Assembly: GCA_002323995.1 (NCBI GenBank) | Contig: DCQY01000027.1 | Span: 24,597 to 85,068, forward strand | DNA length: 60,472 nucleotides | Direction of reading: 5' to 3' | Source of the DNA: Akkermansiaceae bacterium UBA1506 | Lineage (GTDB): Bacteria > Verrucomicrobiota > Verrucomicrobiia > Verrucomicrobiales > DEV007 | Shown: piece after piece, positions 9,601 to 17,474 of the stretch | How the letters are laid out: every line of letters begins with the position of its first letter | How positions within the stretch are numbered: position 1 is the stretch's first letter | The notes under the pieces: model-generated | The model's database searches: none | The model's input: the letters and a program-made list of their open reading frames with translations, nothing else | Told to the model about the DNA's origin: nothing | Made by a program: the position numbers and the translations under genes

Positions 9601-11088
9601 GTCCTGTACTACCAATGTCATCGTGCCTCCCTCAAAACGAATATCGGCCTCGATGAAAGCAGTTTTATTCGTTCCTCCGGTGGAGCCGCTTGAATTGCCA
9701 TTCTGCACTTGAATGTCATTGTCTCCAGTTAACCGAATTAGGCTGGACTCGGTATCCGCAGAATCGGTCACGTAAACGTTCGACAGGTTAGCGGGTGCGA
9801 TGCTGGCGTTATTGAAAGCTCCGAGGATAAGGTCGTCATCGAGAAGTAAGGTCTGGCCATTGATGTCCATTTCGACATCCCAGTTTCCGGTGGTTGCGCT
9901 GTTTCTCTGCCGAACCCGCAGGTTCCGTCTCAAGCCCGTAATCTCGTTGCCGCTCTCCGCGATAACAACTTTGCGAGTGTTGAAGTCGAGAAGGTCAACT
10001 TTTTCGGTGGCAGAGTCTGTATTGATCGTGCTTCCCCAGGTGACCGTACCGCTTCCGGTTATGATGAGGTCTGCCGACGCAGTAGTGTCCGAAGTATCCT
10101 TGAAGTCGGTCTCAAGTATCAATTCACTGCCGTCCACAAGAGCGTTGTCGGCGACGTTGATGAATCTAGTTCCTAGGCTCAGATCAATCGTACCTCCGAT
10201 AATTGAGGCCACGTTCGCTGTATTGTCGTCGGCTTGATAAGTTATGCTCGAGTCGAGTTCGACGGTGACACCCGAGCCGATATTGAGAGTCGCATTTCCG
10301 TCTCCAAGAGTGGTATCTCCGAGAACGATTCCATCATCAAATAGTTGAACGTTAGTTGTGTTGTTGAGATTAACCGTTCCGTGGCGAAGGTCTAAATTGC
10401 CCTGGCCAACAAGTCCTGTCGCGGTCGTAGTCAGGACTCCTCCGTTCCGGACGATAGTGCGCTGGGTGTTGCCGGTTCCCACCACGTTGCCAGTGATTGT
10501 GAGGTTTCCCCGGGATTCTAGTGTTAGTCGAGAGCCGCCTGCGGTGACGATTCCAGCCAGTTCGATTAATCCCGTTCCTTCGGCTCTCAAGGTCTGCTGA
10601 GCTGTTCCACTGCCGCTGGTAATGTTGCCTGATATCAATAATTCGCTCGAGCTGTCGTTATCCAGAATGATCGAGTTGTTTCCCGTGCCGTCGCCGAGAA
10701 TGACCGAGGCGGCCACGGTCTGGTTTGCGGCGACTCCAGTGGCGAGATTAATATCGCCGCCGTCGTCGAATGTCAGGTTTTGGGCGCTAACGCCGCCAGC
10801 TCCAATCGTATAGCTCGCAGCACCGGCGTTGAACTGAATGACGCCAATGGCTACGCCCGTCGATAGGTCAATCGTGGTGTTGCCATTTCCTCCATCGAGG
10901 AAAGTGGCGGTGTGGCCGGTGCCCGGTAAATTACCGCTGACCCAGTTTCCTGAATCCGTCCAAATCGCTGATGTGCTTCCCGACCAAGTGTCGCTCTGAG
11001 CGGCAACATGGGTTACCAGCGATAAGAAAAAGAAAGCTAGGAATAGTGCATGGGGGCGACAATTGTGGGAAGCGGCGTGCTGGTTCAT
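6682..11088 (-). CDS. PEP-CTERM autotransporter-type beta-strand repeat surface protein
   Basis: A protein of about 1,468 residues from the ATG at 11088. The frame also opens 29 codons earlier at a TTG, but the ATG places a good signal peptide at the N-terminus (hydrophobic LFLAFFFLSLVTHVAAQ), so it is preferred. The body is Gly/Thr/Asn/Ser-rich with PATR-like units such as GASTYTGNTTVNGGTL and GDSTFTGNTTVSEGGL. The C-terminus has the three-part PEP-CTERM signal: PEPSTYALMG, a hydrophobic segment, then RRRRQK. In known systems this tail is cut by an exosortase during export to the cell surface or extracellular matrix; no exosortase gene lies in the window. It is followed by a hairpin and then a second giant repeat gene. 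A matrix or adhesion role is inferred. Confidence 0.88.
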   Translation of the reverse strand: MNQHAASHNCRPHALFLAFFFLSLVTHVAAQSDTWSGSTSAIWTDSGNWVSGNLPGTGHTATFLDGGNGNTTIDLSTGVAIGVIQFNAGAASYTIGAGGVSAQNLTFDDGGDINLATGVAANQTVAASVILGDGTGNNSIILDNDSSSELLISGNITSGSGTAQQTLRAEGTGLIELAGIVTAGGSRLTLESRGNLTITGNVVGTGNTQRTIVRNGGVLTTTATGLVGQGNLDLRHGTVNLNNTTNVQLFDDGIVLGDTTLGDGNATLNIGSGVTVELDSSITYQADDNTANVASIIGGTIDLSLGTRFINVADNALVDGSELILETDFKDTSDTTASADLIITGSGTVTWGSTINTDSATEKVDLLDFNTRKVVIAESGNEITGLRRNLRVRQRNSATTGNWDVEMDINGQTLLLDDDLILGAFNNASIAPANLSNVYVTDSADTESSLIRLTGDNDIQVQNGNSSGSTGGTNKTAFIEADIRFEGGTMTLVVQDGADDVDLEISGTIRDDTNGGRTVQKTEEGTVRLTATNNLFNVLQIYEGTAQVVSDGSVGDNDIQLGNNNTRGQLEYIGTGGSINNQFRLGDNDTGTTAGNIVNSGTGLLTLNSGTFNEARASATTNRELIIGGSSDIEITGAIVDNAAAVATVAINKFGSNTLTLSGDSTFTGNTTVSEGGLHLDGSLTSNVTFADMTAAGGDGSTTGSISFAGGNITLNVDASTSAGLTTTSELISTGGNVTVDFGGTTGGGNIVIVDYGTYTGTVESEFQLASGTTTSARGGAGTIVNDTLNSQITVNLGFLDLTWNNASTNSLWDGNTSANWASGASNTTYFDGDSVTFSNAGSGTVTLSNGGSTIAPGKVIFDNALTSSYSINASTTETLTVAPGGGLQILTDNSSADITINAELVGSGVITKGQTVNSASNVGQTIITGNNVNFSGTTLINQGDVQINNVNGLGNDRSNSITLKDFGDDGRLILAFRDETFINDIISDNQGGTKILRFDNGGNSANRALTVDSNILIRETSSAFRFDVEGQNETLGNTHVLTMTGKISSDFIEADGAVEKADQGTLILNNDSNDFTGRFHVNSGFAKVTSIGNIGEASAIGAVRSNFSDFHIRLGSGGTDATPLQNSGTLSYIGTSDESTDRIVRIGNSGNTQGAPGSNGGAIISNDSPNNSSLQFTNAIFNDPEDTSTDRISARQLSLEGTSTAINTIDGVISDNFTSGPIIDETVSVNVDTSGTWQLNGASTYTGNTTVNGGTLRVNGSLASGSLVTVSDNGTLAGSGTIGGNVSFASGATHTGGDTAAAAVQTLSGDVSYASGATVSLNLVSNSTTVGQFDQFAVGGSLSFGTTLSNDLTLEISFGDNVNIEDPFWNSGAFTNEWEVWDYATLATNFADSDFTLSLSADSTGAGLALIRAEAFEIANSNFANDNAGVWLRQIAPIPEPSTYALMGLGLAAFGWFSRRRRQKPSE

Positions 11089-11201
11089 CAGGATTACGGC
11101 TTTGTTTGGGCGGCGCAGAACCCTTTCCTCCGATAGATAAAGTAGCTGCCCATGACAAATACTGGCAGGTATCAAAGGAAATAAAAGAAAAAAGCTCCGA
11201 A

Positions 11202-11624
11202 TTAAGGCTGCTTTGTTTTCCTCAGAATACGCGCAAATTCATTCGCGGACATCTGACCTCTCAGCGTTTTTAGAGACTTCCCATTGCTGTCTTTTAGTGC
11301 GATATGAGGGATCGTCGTGACGCGGTGCTGATTGACGACGGGTGAGTTGTCAGGATTATCGACATCAAGGTAGATCCAGATGAAGTCATCGTGGAAAGGG
11401 TTAACAGGTTCGCTTGGGTAGACTGACTGCTTCATCTGCTGGCAGGGACCACACCAAGCAGCTGAAAACACGATAACCATGGGCTTGCCGCTGGTTTTAG
11501 CTGATGTAACACCGCTGTGATAATCCCTATGAAACCGGGGTCCAGCCGCTGTCGATAGAATAGATAGGAACAAAACGCCTGCCACTACGAACGCGATCAA
11601 GAAGGAAGGTTTCGTGCTAATCAT
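11202..11624 (-). CDS. Membrane-anchored or periplasmic thioredoxin-like protein
   Basis: About 140 residues from the ATG at 11624, chosen over an upstream TTG because it puts a hydrophobic export or anchor segment (FLIAFVVAGVLFLSIL) at the N-terminus. It is followed by a thioredoxin fold with the redox motif WCGPC at about residues 57-61 and the cis-proline region TTIPHIAL. The sequence fits a single-domain thioredoxin-like thiol:disulfide protein acting outside the cytoplasm, for example in disulfide reduction or cytochrome maturation, but its partner is unknown. It lies between dnaJ and the PEP-CTERM giant gene on the same strand, with a large gap on the dnaJ side, so it is probably transcribed separately. 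Confidence 0.85.
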   Translation of the reverse strand: MISTKPSFLIAFVVAGVLFLSILSTAAGPRFHRDYHSGVTSAKTSGKPMVIVFSAAWCGPCQQMKQSVYPSEPVNPFHDDFIWIYLDVDNPDNSPVVNQHRVTTIPHIALKDSNGKSLKTLRGQMSANEFARILRKTKQP

Positions 11625-11959
11625 GTTTTCAGGAGATGGTATTAAACTCCTCGTCGTTTGACGTTTTGGATTCAGAATCTTGGTGAATTTCTCAAATTTT
11701 TTTAAAGGGAAGGGCAAGAGAGACTCGATCTTTCAGGAAGGTAGTGATGCTCGGCTTGGCTATCTCGTCATGATGGCTATTCTAGGTAGCCTTATTGGGG
11801 GCGGCAGCGAAGAGGCCACAGCGACACTGATTTAGCCATTCAGCGTAGTTGCCCATCAAGGTAGTCGAGGCTCCACTATCTTGGGCTAATGATAGCTCCG
11901 CGGCTTTGAAGTGGGGGAACTGAGATGGGGATAGCGCAGGGAACTGTTGGACCTGTCGT

Positions 11960-12922
11960 CTAGTCTCGCGGCGAAAAATCACTCTTCTCAGCCAGTTTCT
12001 GCCAGAGTTCTTTTTCTTCCTCGCTTGGCGAGTCGGGAAACTCTACGGCAATCTCTACGTATAAATCCCCGTAGTCGTCCTCTCCCTTGGGAAGGCCTTT
12101 ACCCTTTAGTCGCATGTTAGTGCCTGGTTGGGTGTTGGATTTGATAGATAGTTTAACGCTGCCATGTGGCGTCGGGATGGTCACAGAAGTTCCCAGAACA
12201 GCTTCCCAGGGAGCAAGAATAAGCTCATTGGTTAGATCTCTGCCAGAAACCTGATAATCGGGGTGGCGTTCCAGCCTGACTTTCAGATAAAGGTCTCCAT
12301 CGGGCCCGCCGTTTATGCCGGGATAACCAAGGCCAGCGCAGCGAATCATCTGTCCTTCACCAACTCCTTTGGGAACTTTGACGCGAATGGTGGATTCTTT
12401 GGCTGCGCCGCCTCCGGCGCCGGGGCGAGAGAGACGGATCTGGCGGCTGGAGCCCTCCATAATTTCTTCGATTCTCACGAGAAGATCGGCTTCGATATCC
12501 TGGCCCGCTAGAGCTTGGTTGGATGCACGCCGCCCTCCGCTGCCGAAGGCACCAAAGGGGTCGCCTGAGGCTCGACCGCCAAACATGCTTTCGAAGAAGT
12601 CGCTGAAGCCTGTGCTGCCACCAAAGTGGTATTCGTAAGAACCGCCACCACCTCCAAAGTCACTGTAGCCGCCTCCCGGGAAGCCCTGGCTCTGATCCCA
12701 GTTGGGACCGAGGGTATCGTATTTCTTCCGCTTTTCCGGATCTCCTAAAACTTCGTAGGCTTCGTTGACCTCCTTGAATTTCTCTTCCGCGTCAGCCTTT
12801 TCCGCGGCGACATCAGGGTGGTATTTGCGCGCCAATTTCTTGAAGGCGCGCTTGATGTCGTTCTGCGAGGCAGACTTATCAACAGAGAGGATTTCGTAAT
12901 AATCGCGATACTGAACGCCCAT
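11960..12922 (-). CDS. DnaJ-family co-chaperone, CbpA type (no zinc finger)
   Basis: A 320-residue Hsp40. The N-terminal J domain (about residues 5-70) contains the HPD motif at 35-37 that stimulates DnaK ATPase. A Gly/Phe/Ser-rich linker follows (about 80-130), then the two C-terminal substrate-binding beta domains (about 140-310). The four CxxCxGxG zinc-finger repeats of classical DnaJ are absent, which makes it a class B, CbpA-like co-chaperone. It starts 35 bases after the stop of the M20 peptidase gene on the same strand, so it may be the last gene of the DUF971-purB-peptidase unit. dnaK is far away at about 49 kb. Confidence 0.93.
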   Translation of the reverse strand: MGVQYRDYYEILSVDKSASQNDIKRAFKKLARKYHPDVAAEKADAEEKFKEVNEAYEVLGDPEKRKKYDTLGPNWDQSQGFPGGGYSDFGGGGGSYEYHFGGSTGFSDFFESMFGGRASGDPFGAFGSGGRRASNQALAGQDIEADLLVRIEEIMEGSSRQIRLSRPGAGGGAAKESTIRVKVPKGVGEGQMIRCAGLGYPGINGGPDGDLYLKVRLERHPDYQVSGRDLTNELILAPWEAVLGTSVTIPTPHGSVKLSIKSNTQPGTNMRLKGKGLPKGEDDYGDLYVEIAVEFPDSPSEEEKELWQKLAEKSDFSPRD

Positions 12923-12957
12923 GACTTTAAAAATGGTCAGCCAAGCTCGATCTTATT

Positions 12958-14286
12958 TCAATTTCGGAGTTCTTCGAGGAGAGCCCGATTTAAACGAATC
13001 CCTGCTTCGAAGTTGGTCACCGTGAAGTTCTCGTTGGGTGCATGAATCTGGCAATCCGGAAGCGCCAGACCAAGGAGGAGAGTGTCGGCTCCGATAATGT
13101 CTTTGACCGATTGTATGATTGGAATGCTTCCACCCTCACGGATCAAACGCGGCTTGTCGGAAAAGGCCCGCTCAAGGGCTCGTTGAGCTGCTTGCCCATA
13201 GTTGGAATGGGGGTCCATCACATAAGCAGGTCCGTGGTGGCCCAATTCGATGTCGATCCGACACGAATTTGGGCAGTGCTTTTTAAGATGGGCAGAGGCG
13301 AGTTCAAGAATCTCTTCTGGATCCTGTTCTGGAACAAGGCGGAAGCTGAGCTTCGCCATGGCTTCGCGGGGAATTACAGTTTTGGAACCCTCTCCCTGGT
13401 AGCCGCCGCCTACTCCATTGACCTCAGCGGTTGGTCGTCCCCAGCGCTGCTCGAGAGCGGTGTGACCTGCTTCTCCCAAGAGTCCGGCAGCCCCGGTTTC
13501 CTCAAGCGTTGTTGCGTCTCCATCAGGCAGGGATGCCCACATGTCTTTTTCCCAAGGTTCGAGAGGAGTGACTGAATCGTAAAATGCCGGAATCTGAATA
13601 ATCTCATTCTCGTCGTGGAGAGAGGAAATAATCCGCGAAACAATCGTGGCCGGATTGGGGACAGCGCCTCCGTAGACTCCAGAGTGGAGGTCAAGAGATG
13701 GGCCGTGAATCTTAAAGTCGAGACAGGCAATACCCCGCAGTCCGTAGGTCAGGGTCGGAATGCCGGGGCCAATCATCCCGGTGTCTGAAACTGCGCAGAT
13801 ATCGCAAGCAAGCGATTCGCGATGTTGTTCAAGGAAGGGAGCGAGATTGGGGCTGCCGATTTCCTCTTCGCCCTCGAGAAGAAAAATCACGTTGACCGGA
13901 AGGTCTCCGTGTTCCTTGAGGGTCTCTTCAACCCCTAATATATGGGAGAAATGTTGTCCCTTGTTGTCGGTGGCTCCTCGGCAGTATATTTTGTCCCCCT
14001 TGAGAGTGGGCTCGAACGGATCAGTCTTCCACTCGTCGACTGGGTCAACTGGCTGAACGTCGTAGTGCCCATAAATGAGGACTGTAGGTCGATCTGCCTT
14101 GGTCTCACTCCGCGCGATAACGACAGGATGGCCAGGGGTTTCGTGCATCTCCGGCTTCAGCCCCATGGAGGTGAATTTGTTTATTAACCAGGTGGCACAT
14201 GAGCGAACATCGTCTCGATGTTTGCTGTCGGTAGAAACGCTTGGAATGCGGAGGAACTCGAAGAATTCGGTAAGTTGGGGTGACAT
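12958..14286 (-). CDS. M20-family metallopeptidase (dipeptidase-like)
   Basis: About 442 residues from the ATG at 14286 (MSPQLTEFFEF). An earlier GTG at 14334 would overlap purB and adds unrelated sequence. Metal-site motifs of the M20 family are present: YGHYDVQP, GATDNKGQ, the catalytic and bridging glutamates in EGEEEIGS, and a C-terminal His within LPDCQIHAPNE. Family members are cytosolic di-zinc enzymes that cleave dipeptides or related amides; similarity in layout is to the CNDP/PepV-type dipeptidase group. No signal peptide is seen. It starts 13 bases after the purB stop, so it is probably cotranscribed with purB. The exact substrate cannot be told from sequence. Confidence 0.9.
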   Translation of the reverse strand: MSPQLTEFFEFLRIPSVSTDSKHRDDVRSCATWLINKFTSMGLKPEMHETPGHPVVIARSETKADRPTVLIYGHYDVQPVDPVDEWKTDPFEPTLKGDKIYCRGATDNKGQHFSHILGVEETLKEHGDLPVNVIFLLEGEEEIGSPNLAPFLEQHRESLACDICAVSDTGMIGPGIPTLTYGLRGIACLDFKIHGPSLDLHSGVYGGAVPNPATIVSRIISSLHDENEIIQIPAFYDSVTPLEPWEKDMWASLPDGDATTLEETGAAGLLGEAGHTALEQRWGRPTAEVNGVGGGYQGEGSKTVIPREAMAKLSFRLVPEQDPEEILELASAHLKKHCPNSCRIDIELGHHGPAYVMDPHSNYGQAAQRALERAFSDKPRLIREGGSIPIIQSVKDIIGADTLLLGLALPDCQIHAPNENFTVTNFEAGIRLNRALLEELRN

Positions 14287-14299
14287 ATTTTTCAAAAAA

Positions 14300-15715
14300 T
14301 TAGAGTATGCTCCCTGGCTGATAGGTGTCGGCACCGTCTATTTTGGTGGTTTCGGAGACCTCCAGAATGAATGCGTCGATCTGCGATTGAACCGCGCCAG
14401 CGTTGGCTTTGCCTTCATCGAGGCAGGCTTGTAGTTCGCTTTCATTCATTCCCAGACTTCCGTCATCAGCAAGGCGTTTCACCATATCATTACGATCTGA
14501 TTGGCCGCTTCGATAGGCTTGAGCTGCGGCAATGGCATGTTCCTTGATCACTTCGTGAGCTGTTTCGCGGCCGATTCCGTTTTTAACGGCTGTCATCATG
14601 ATCGTGGTGCTAAGCAGGAAGGGAAGGTAATGCTGATTTTCGCGCTCAATAACGGCAGGGTAGGCATCCATTTGGTCAAGGATTGTCACCATCGTTTCAA
14701 GAAGTCCGTCGACTGCGAAAAAAGCATCGGGCAGCATGACGCGACGAACAACAGAACAGGAAACATCGCCTTCATTCCACTGGTCTCCTGCGAGGGCCGA
14801 AGCCATGGTGAGGTAACCACTGAGGATGGTCTTGAATCCATTAATTCGCTCACAACTTCTGCTGTTCATTTTGTGGGGCATTGCGGAAGATCCTACCTGA
14901 CCCTTAGCAAATCCCTCGCTGGCAAGTTCATGGCCAGCCATAAGCCGAATTGTTTTCGCGAAGCCAGAGGGCCCCGAGGCAATTCCGTTGAGGGCAGAAA
15001 TCACCTGAAGATCGAGGCTGCGGGGATAAACCTGCCCTACGTTTGCGAAGATTCGGGAAATACCGAGGTGGCTTGCAATACGGGATTCGAGTTCAAGGAC
15101 TTTGGCAGCGTCACCTTCAAAGAGGCTGAGCTGGTCGAGTTGGGTGCCGACAGCTCCTTTGAGGCCGCGGACAGGATAGTCTTCGATGAGGGTGTTGAGT
15201 TGGCGCTGTGCGACAATGAGTTCTTCGCCGAACATGGAAAGGCGTTTGCCCAAAGTGGTGATCTGAGCAGCAACATTGTGAGTTCTCGCTGTGACTACCA
15301 GATCACGGAAATCAGCGGCTTTTCGAGAGAGTCGGTGGAGAACTGCTGCCGTCTTGAATCGAGTGACTTCGAGCGCCCGATGAACCTGAAGCTGTTCGAC
15401 ATTCTCGGTGAGATCGCGCGAGGTCATGCCCTTGTGTATATGTTCGTGTCCAGCAAGATCGCAGAATTCTTCGATACGGGCTTTGACATCATGACGGGTG
15501 ACGCGTTCGCGGGCATCGATAGATTCAAGATTGATCTCGTCGACGGCAGCCTCGTAGGCATTGATGGCTTCCTGGGGAATATCGAGACCGAGATCTTTCT
15601 GGCCCTTCATCACAGCAATCCAGAGCTCACGTTCTAGGCGGACTTTGCCCTCAGGTGACCACACCGCTTTCATATCAGCGGTGGCGTAGCGTTCGGCGAG
15701 GATGTTTGGAATCAT
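14300..15715 (-). CDS. purB: Adenylosuccinate lyase
   Basis: A 471-residue member of the fumarase/aspartase superfamily. It splits SAICAR to AICAR and adenylosuccinate to AMP, each releasing fumarate, in purine biosynthesis. The superfamily signature GSSAMPHKMNSRSCERI lies at about residues 275-291, and other expected segments are present (RHDVKA near 75, MTSRD near 97-101, ARTHN near 143-147). Length is normal. It sits 18 bases after the DUF971 gene and 13 bases before the M20 peptidase gene, suggesting one minus-strand transcript. A long open frame on the opposite strand is an antisense artefact. Confidence 0.95.
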   Translation of the reverse strand: MIPNILAERYATADMKAVWSPEGKVRLERELWIAVMKGQKDLGLDIPQEAINAYEAAVDEINLESIDARERVTRHDVKARIEEFCDLAGHEHIHKGMTSRDLTENVEQLQVHRALEVTRFKTAAVLHRLSRKAADFRDLVVTARTHNVAAQITTLGKRLSMFGEELIVAQRQLNTLIEDYPVRGLKGAVGTQLDQLSLFEGDAAKVLELESRIASHLGISRIFANVGQVYPRSLDLQVISALNGIASGPSGFAKTIRLMAGHELASEGFAKGQVGSSAMPHKMNSRSCERINGFKTILSGYLTMASALAGDQWNEGDVSCSVVRRVMLPDAFFAVDGLLETMVTILDQMDAYPAVIERENQHYLPFLLSTTIMMTAVKNGIGRETAHEVIKEHAIAAAQAYRSGQSDRNDMVKRLADDGSLGMNESELQACLDEGKANAGAVQSQIDAFILEVSETTKIDGADTYQPGSIL

Positions 15716-15733
15716 TTGGAAGTATTAATGAGG

Positions 15734-16042
15734 TTAATTCGCTTCTGATGCGATCTCCTGAAGATAGTCGTAAGTGTAAATTCCGGTTTTATGACCGTCA
15801 GAGAAGCGGAACTGAAGGGCATACCCTCCCACCTGTTGCCACCCTGTCACGGTGACGCCTGAAAAGTCCTTACCCTTCTCGTTGTTTGAAATCGGTTTAC
15901 CTAGGAGGTCATTTTCCCCCTGAGTTTCAGCGCTAGGAGAAAGGGCGCGGAGGCGGTCCATCTTGTAGAAACTGTCGGCACCGTCTGCCCAGCGGATGGC
16001 CACCTCGTTCCCAATAATCTGGATGTCACTAATCCCTTTCAT
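15734..16042 (-). CDS. DUF971 (GBBH-like N-terminal domain) protein
   Basis: About 102 residues from the ATG at 16042; an upstream TTG at 16102 gives an extension without family similarity. The sequence has the features of DUF971, also known as the gamma-butyrobetaine-hydroxylase-like N-terminal domain: AIRWADG near the start, then GGYALQFRFSDGHKTGIYTY followed by DYL at the end. In the family this small domain occurs alone in many bacteria and is sometimes linked to Mrp/ApbC iron-sulfur carriers; the biochemical role is not firmly known. It is first in a likely DUF971-purB-peptidase operon and diverges from the kinase-PP2C gene. Confidence 0.85.
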   Translation of the reverse strand: MKGISDIQIIGNEVAIRWADGADSFYKMDRLRALSPSAETQGENDLLGKPISNNEKGKDFSGVTVTGWQQVGGYALQFRFSDGHKTGIYTYDYLQEIASEAN

Positions 16043-16249
16043 CTCTGTGGAGGCATGGTTAGCACGGACGTCTGCTCGTCGCAACAGGTGAAACCGTGGC
16101 AAAAGGTCTGTGGCGTGGTCTGCGAATAGGGGCGGTGAACTCTTGCCGATAAAAGATCGCTATGGCGGGTGTATCGACTTTGCTTTTTAGGGGAAAGCAA
16201 CCAGACTTCAGGGAGATCTAAGTTAGTTGAAGCTTTTTAAGATTCCTGC

Positions 16250-17467
16250 ATGAAAATCGCAAAAGACGGTATCCGCTCCATCGTGAAGGTAGGTTACGAC
16301 GGTCGTGTTTATAAAACCTTTCGGGGAAGCGACAAGGATGAACGATTCGCGAATGAAGTGAGGGTGCTGAACGTGCTAGAGGCCCGAGGTTGCGATTACG
16401 TTCCCCGTTTGCTCGACAACGACCCGCAGACGCTCACGATTGTGACGACCAATGCTGGATCGCCCGCCGAAAACAGCATTAGCAAGGCGAAGGCTGACGC
16501 TTTATTCAGGGAGTTGGCGGAGGAATACGGTGTGGTTCATAATGACCCCTTTCCCCGCAATATCACCTACAACCAGCGGATGGGGCGGTTTTGTATCATC
16601 GATTTTGAACTGGCCGAAGTGAAGGCTGATCCGAAGCAACTCCACGAAGAAGAAAAAGCTCATCGAAGTTTGAGTTGGTGTGGTCTCACTCGGTCGGGTC
16701 GTCGGAAGCCAGAAAATCAAGATGCGCTTTCTGTTTTTTCGTCCAGCGGCGGATGGGCGAATTCTGTGGAGCTTTGTGGCGACCAGTCAATCGACGACAA
16801 CGGTCTTGTGTTTGCGGTTAGTGATGGCATGGGTGGGCCTGCTGGTGGAGCGGTGGCCAGTAGTCTAGTCGTAAGAGATCTGCGGCGATACCTTCCGGCC
16901 ATGATGGGGGATTTTCACGGGGCGGCTGATCCCGAAAGTGTTTTGGAAGCATCTATCAGGTCACTGCACGATTTCGTGACTCGAACGGGGGACAATAATG
17001 ACGATCTCTGTGGAATGGGGGCTACCGTGGTGTGTGGACTATTTTTTCGGACTAAGGTTTACTTTGCCCATGTTGGAGACAGTCGTTGTTACCAGTATCG
17101 AGAGGGTGAACTGGCTCAGTTGACTCACGATCATACTTTTTTGGGAAGCCAGTTCCGTCAGGGAAAAATAAACGAGCGCGAAATGCGAATGCATCCGCGG
17201 CGCAATGTTCTCAATCAGGCTATCGGCGGGGGGTGCCAATTTGTCAGTCCGCAAGTTGATTCCTCCACACTTGATTCGGGGAACTGGTTCCTAATTTGCT
17301 CCGACGGTGTTATCGATGGGCTCTGGAATAAGAATATCGAACGCTGCTTCTCGGAAGCTGATGAGTATGGTCACTCAGTGGAAGAAGTTGCCCAGCGGAT
17401 GCTCGATTGGGCTTTCGAAGAGTCCGGTCTTGACGATACCACTCTATTCGTGGTGAAGATCGTGTGA
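16250..17467 (+). CDS. Fusion of a minimal protein-kinase-like domain and a PP2C phosphatase
   Basis: A 405-residue protein with two opposing activities predicted. Residues about 1-130 look like a minimal RIO/Bud32-type kinase: candidate ATP lysine K22 (VYKTF), glutamate E36, catalytic loop HNDPFPRN (H97, D99, N104) and metal-binding D118 in IIDFELA, where the usual DFG is DFE. Residues about 140-405 are a PP2C-type Ser/Thr phosphatase with metal-site motifs RRKPENQD (D158), SDGMGG (D192), HVGDSR (D277), CSDG (D352) and DDTT (D395-396). No transmembrane segment is visible, so it is probably cytosolic. It is flanked by a divergent DUF971 gene and the convergent argA, whose stop lies 7 bases away. 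The target is unknown. The phosphatase part is secure; kinase activity is an inference. Confidence 0.85.
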   Translation: MKIAKDGIRSIVKVGYDGRVYKTFRGSDKDERFANEVRVLNVLEARGCDYVPRLLDNDPQTLTIVTTNAGSPAENSISKAKADALFRELAEEYGVVHNDPFPRNITYNQRMGRFCIIDFELAEVKADPKQLHEEEKAHRSLSWCGLTRSGRRKPENQDALSVFSSSGGWANSVELCGDQSIDDNGLVFAVSDGMGGPAGGAVASSLVVRDLRRYLPAMMGDFHGAADPESVLEASIRSLHDFVTRTGDNNDDLCGMGATVVCGLFFRTKVYFAHVGDSRCYQYREGELAQLTHDHTFLGSQFRQGKINEREMRMHPRRNVLNQAIGGGCQFVSPQVDSSTLDSGNWFLICSDGVIDGLWNKNIERCFSEADEYGHSVEEVAQRMLDWAFEESGLDDTTLFVVKIV

Positions 17468-17474
17468 CTGTTGG

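Noticed and set aside
1..11088. Repeated short DNA words suggesting a CRISPR or tandem array
   Set aside because: The repeats vary and are in frame; they encode protein beta-strand repeats, not equal repeats with spacers.
11782..11982. 66-codon minus-strand frame after dnaJ
   Set aside because: Starts inside dnaJ in another frame and has no family character.
14501..15637. Long open frame on the plus strand opposite purB
   Set aside because: It is exactly antisense to a well-supported purB and shows no protein family character.
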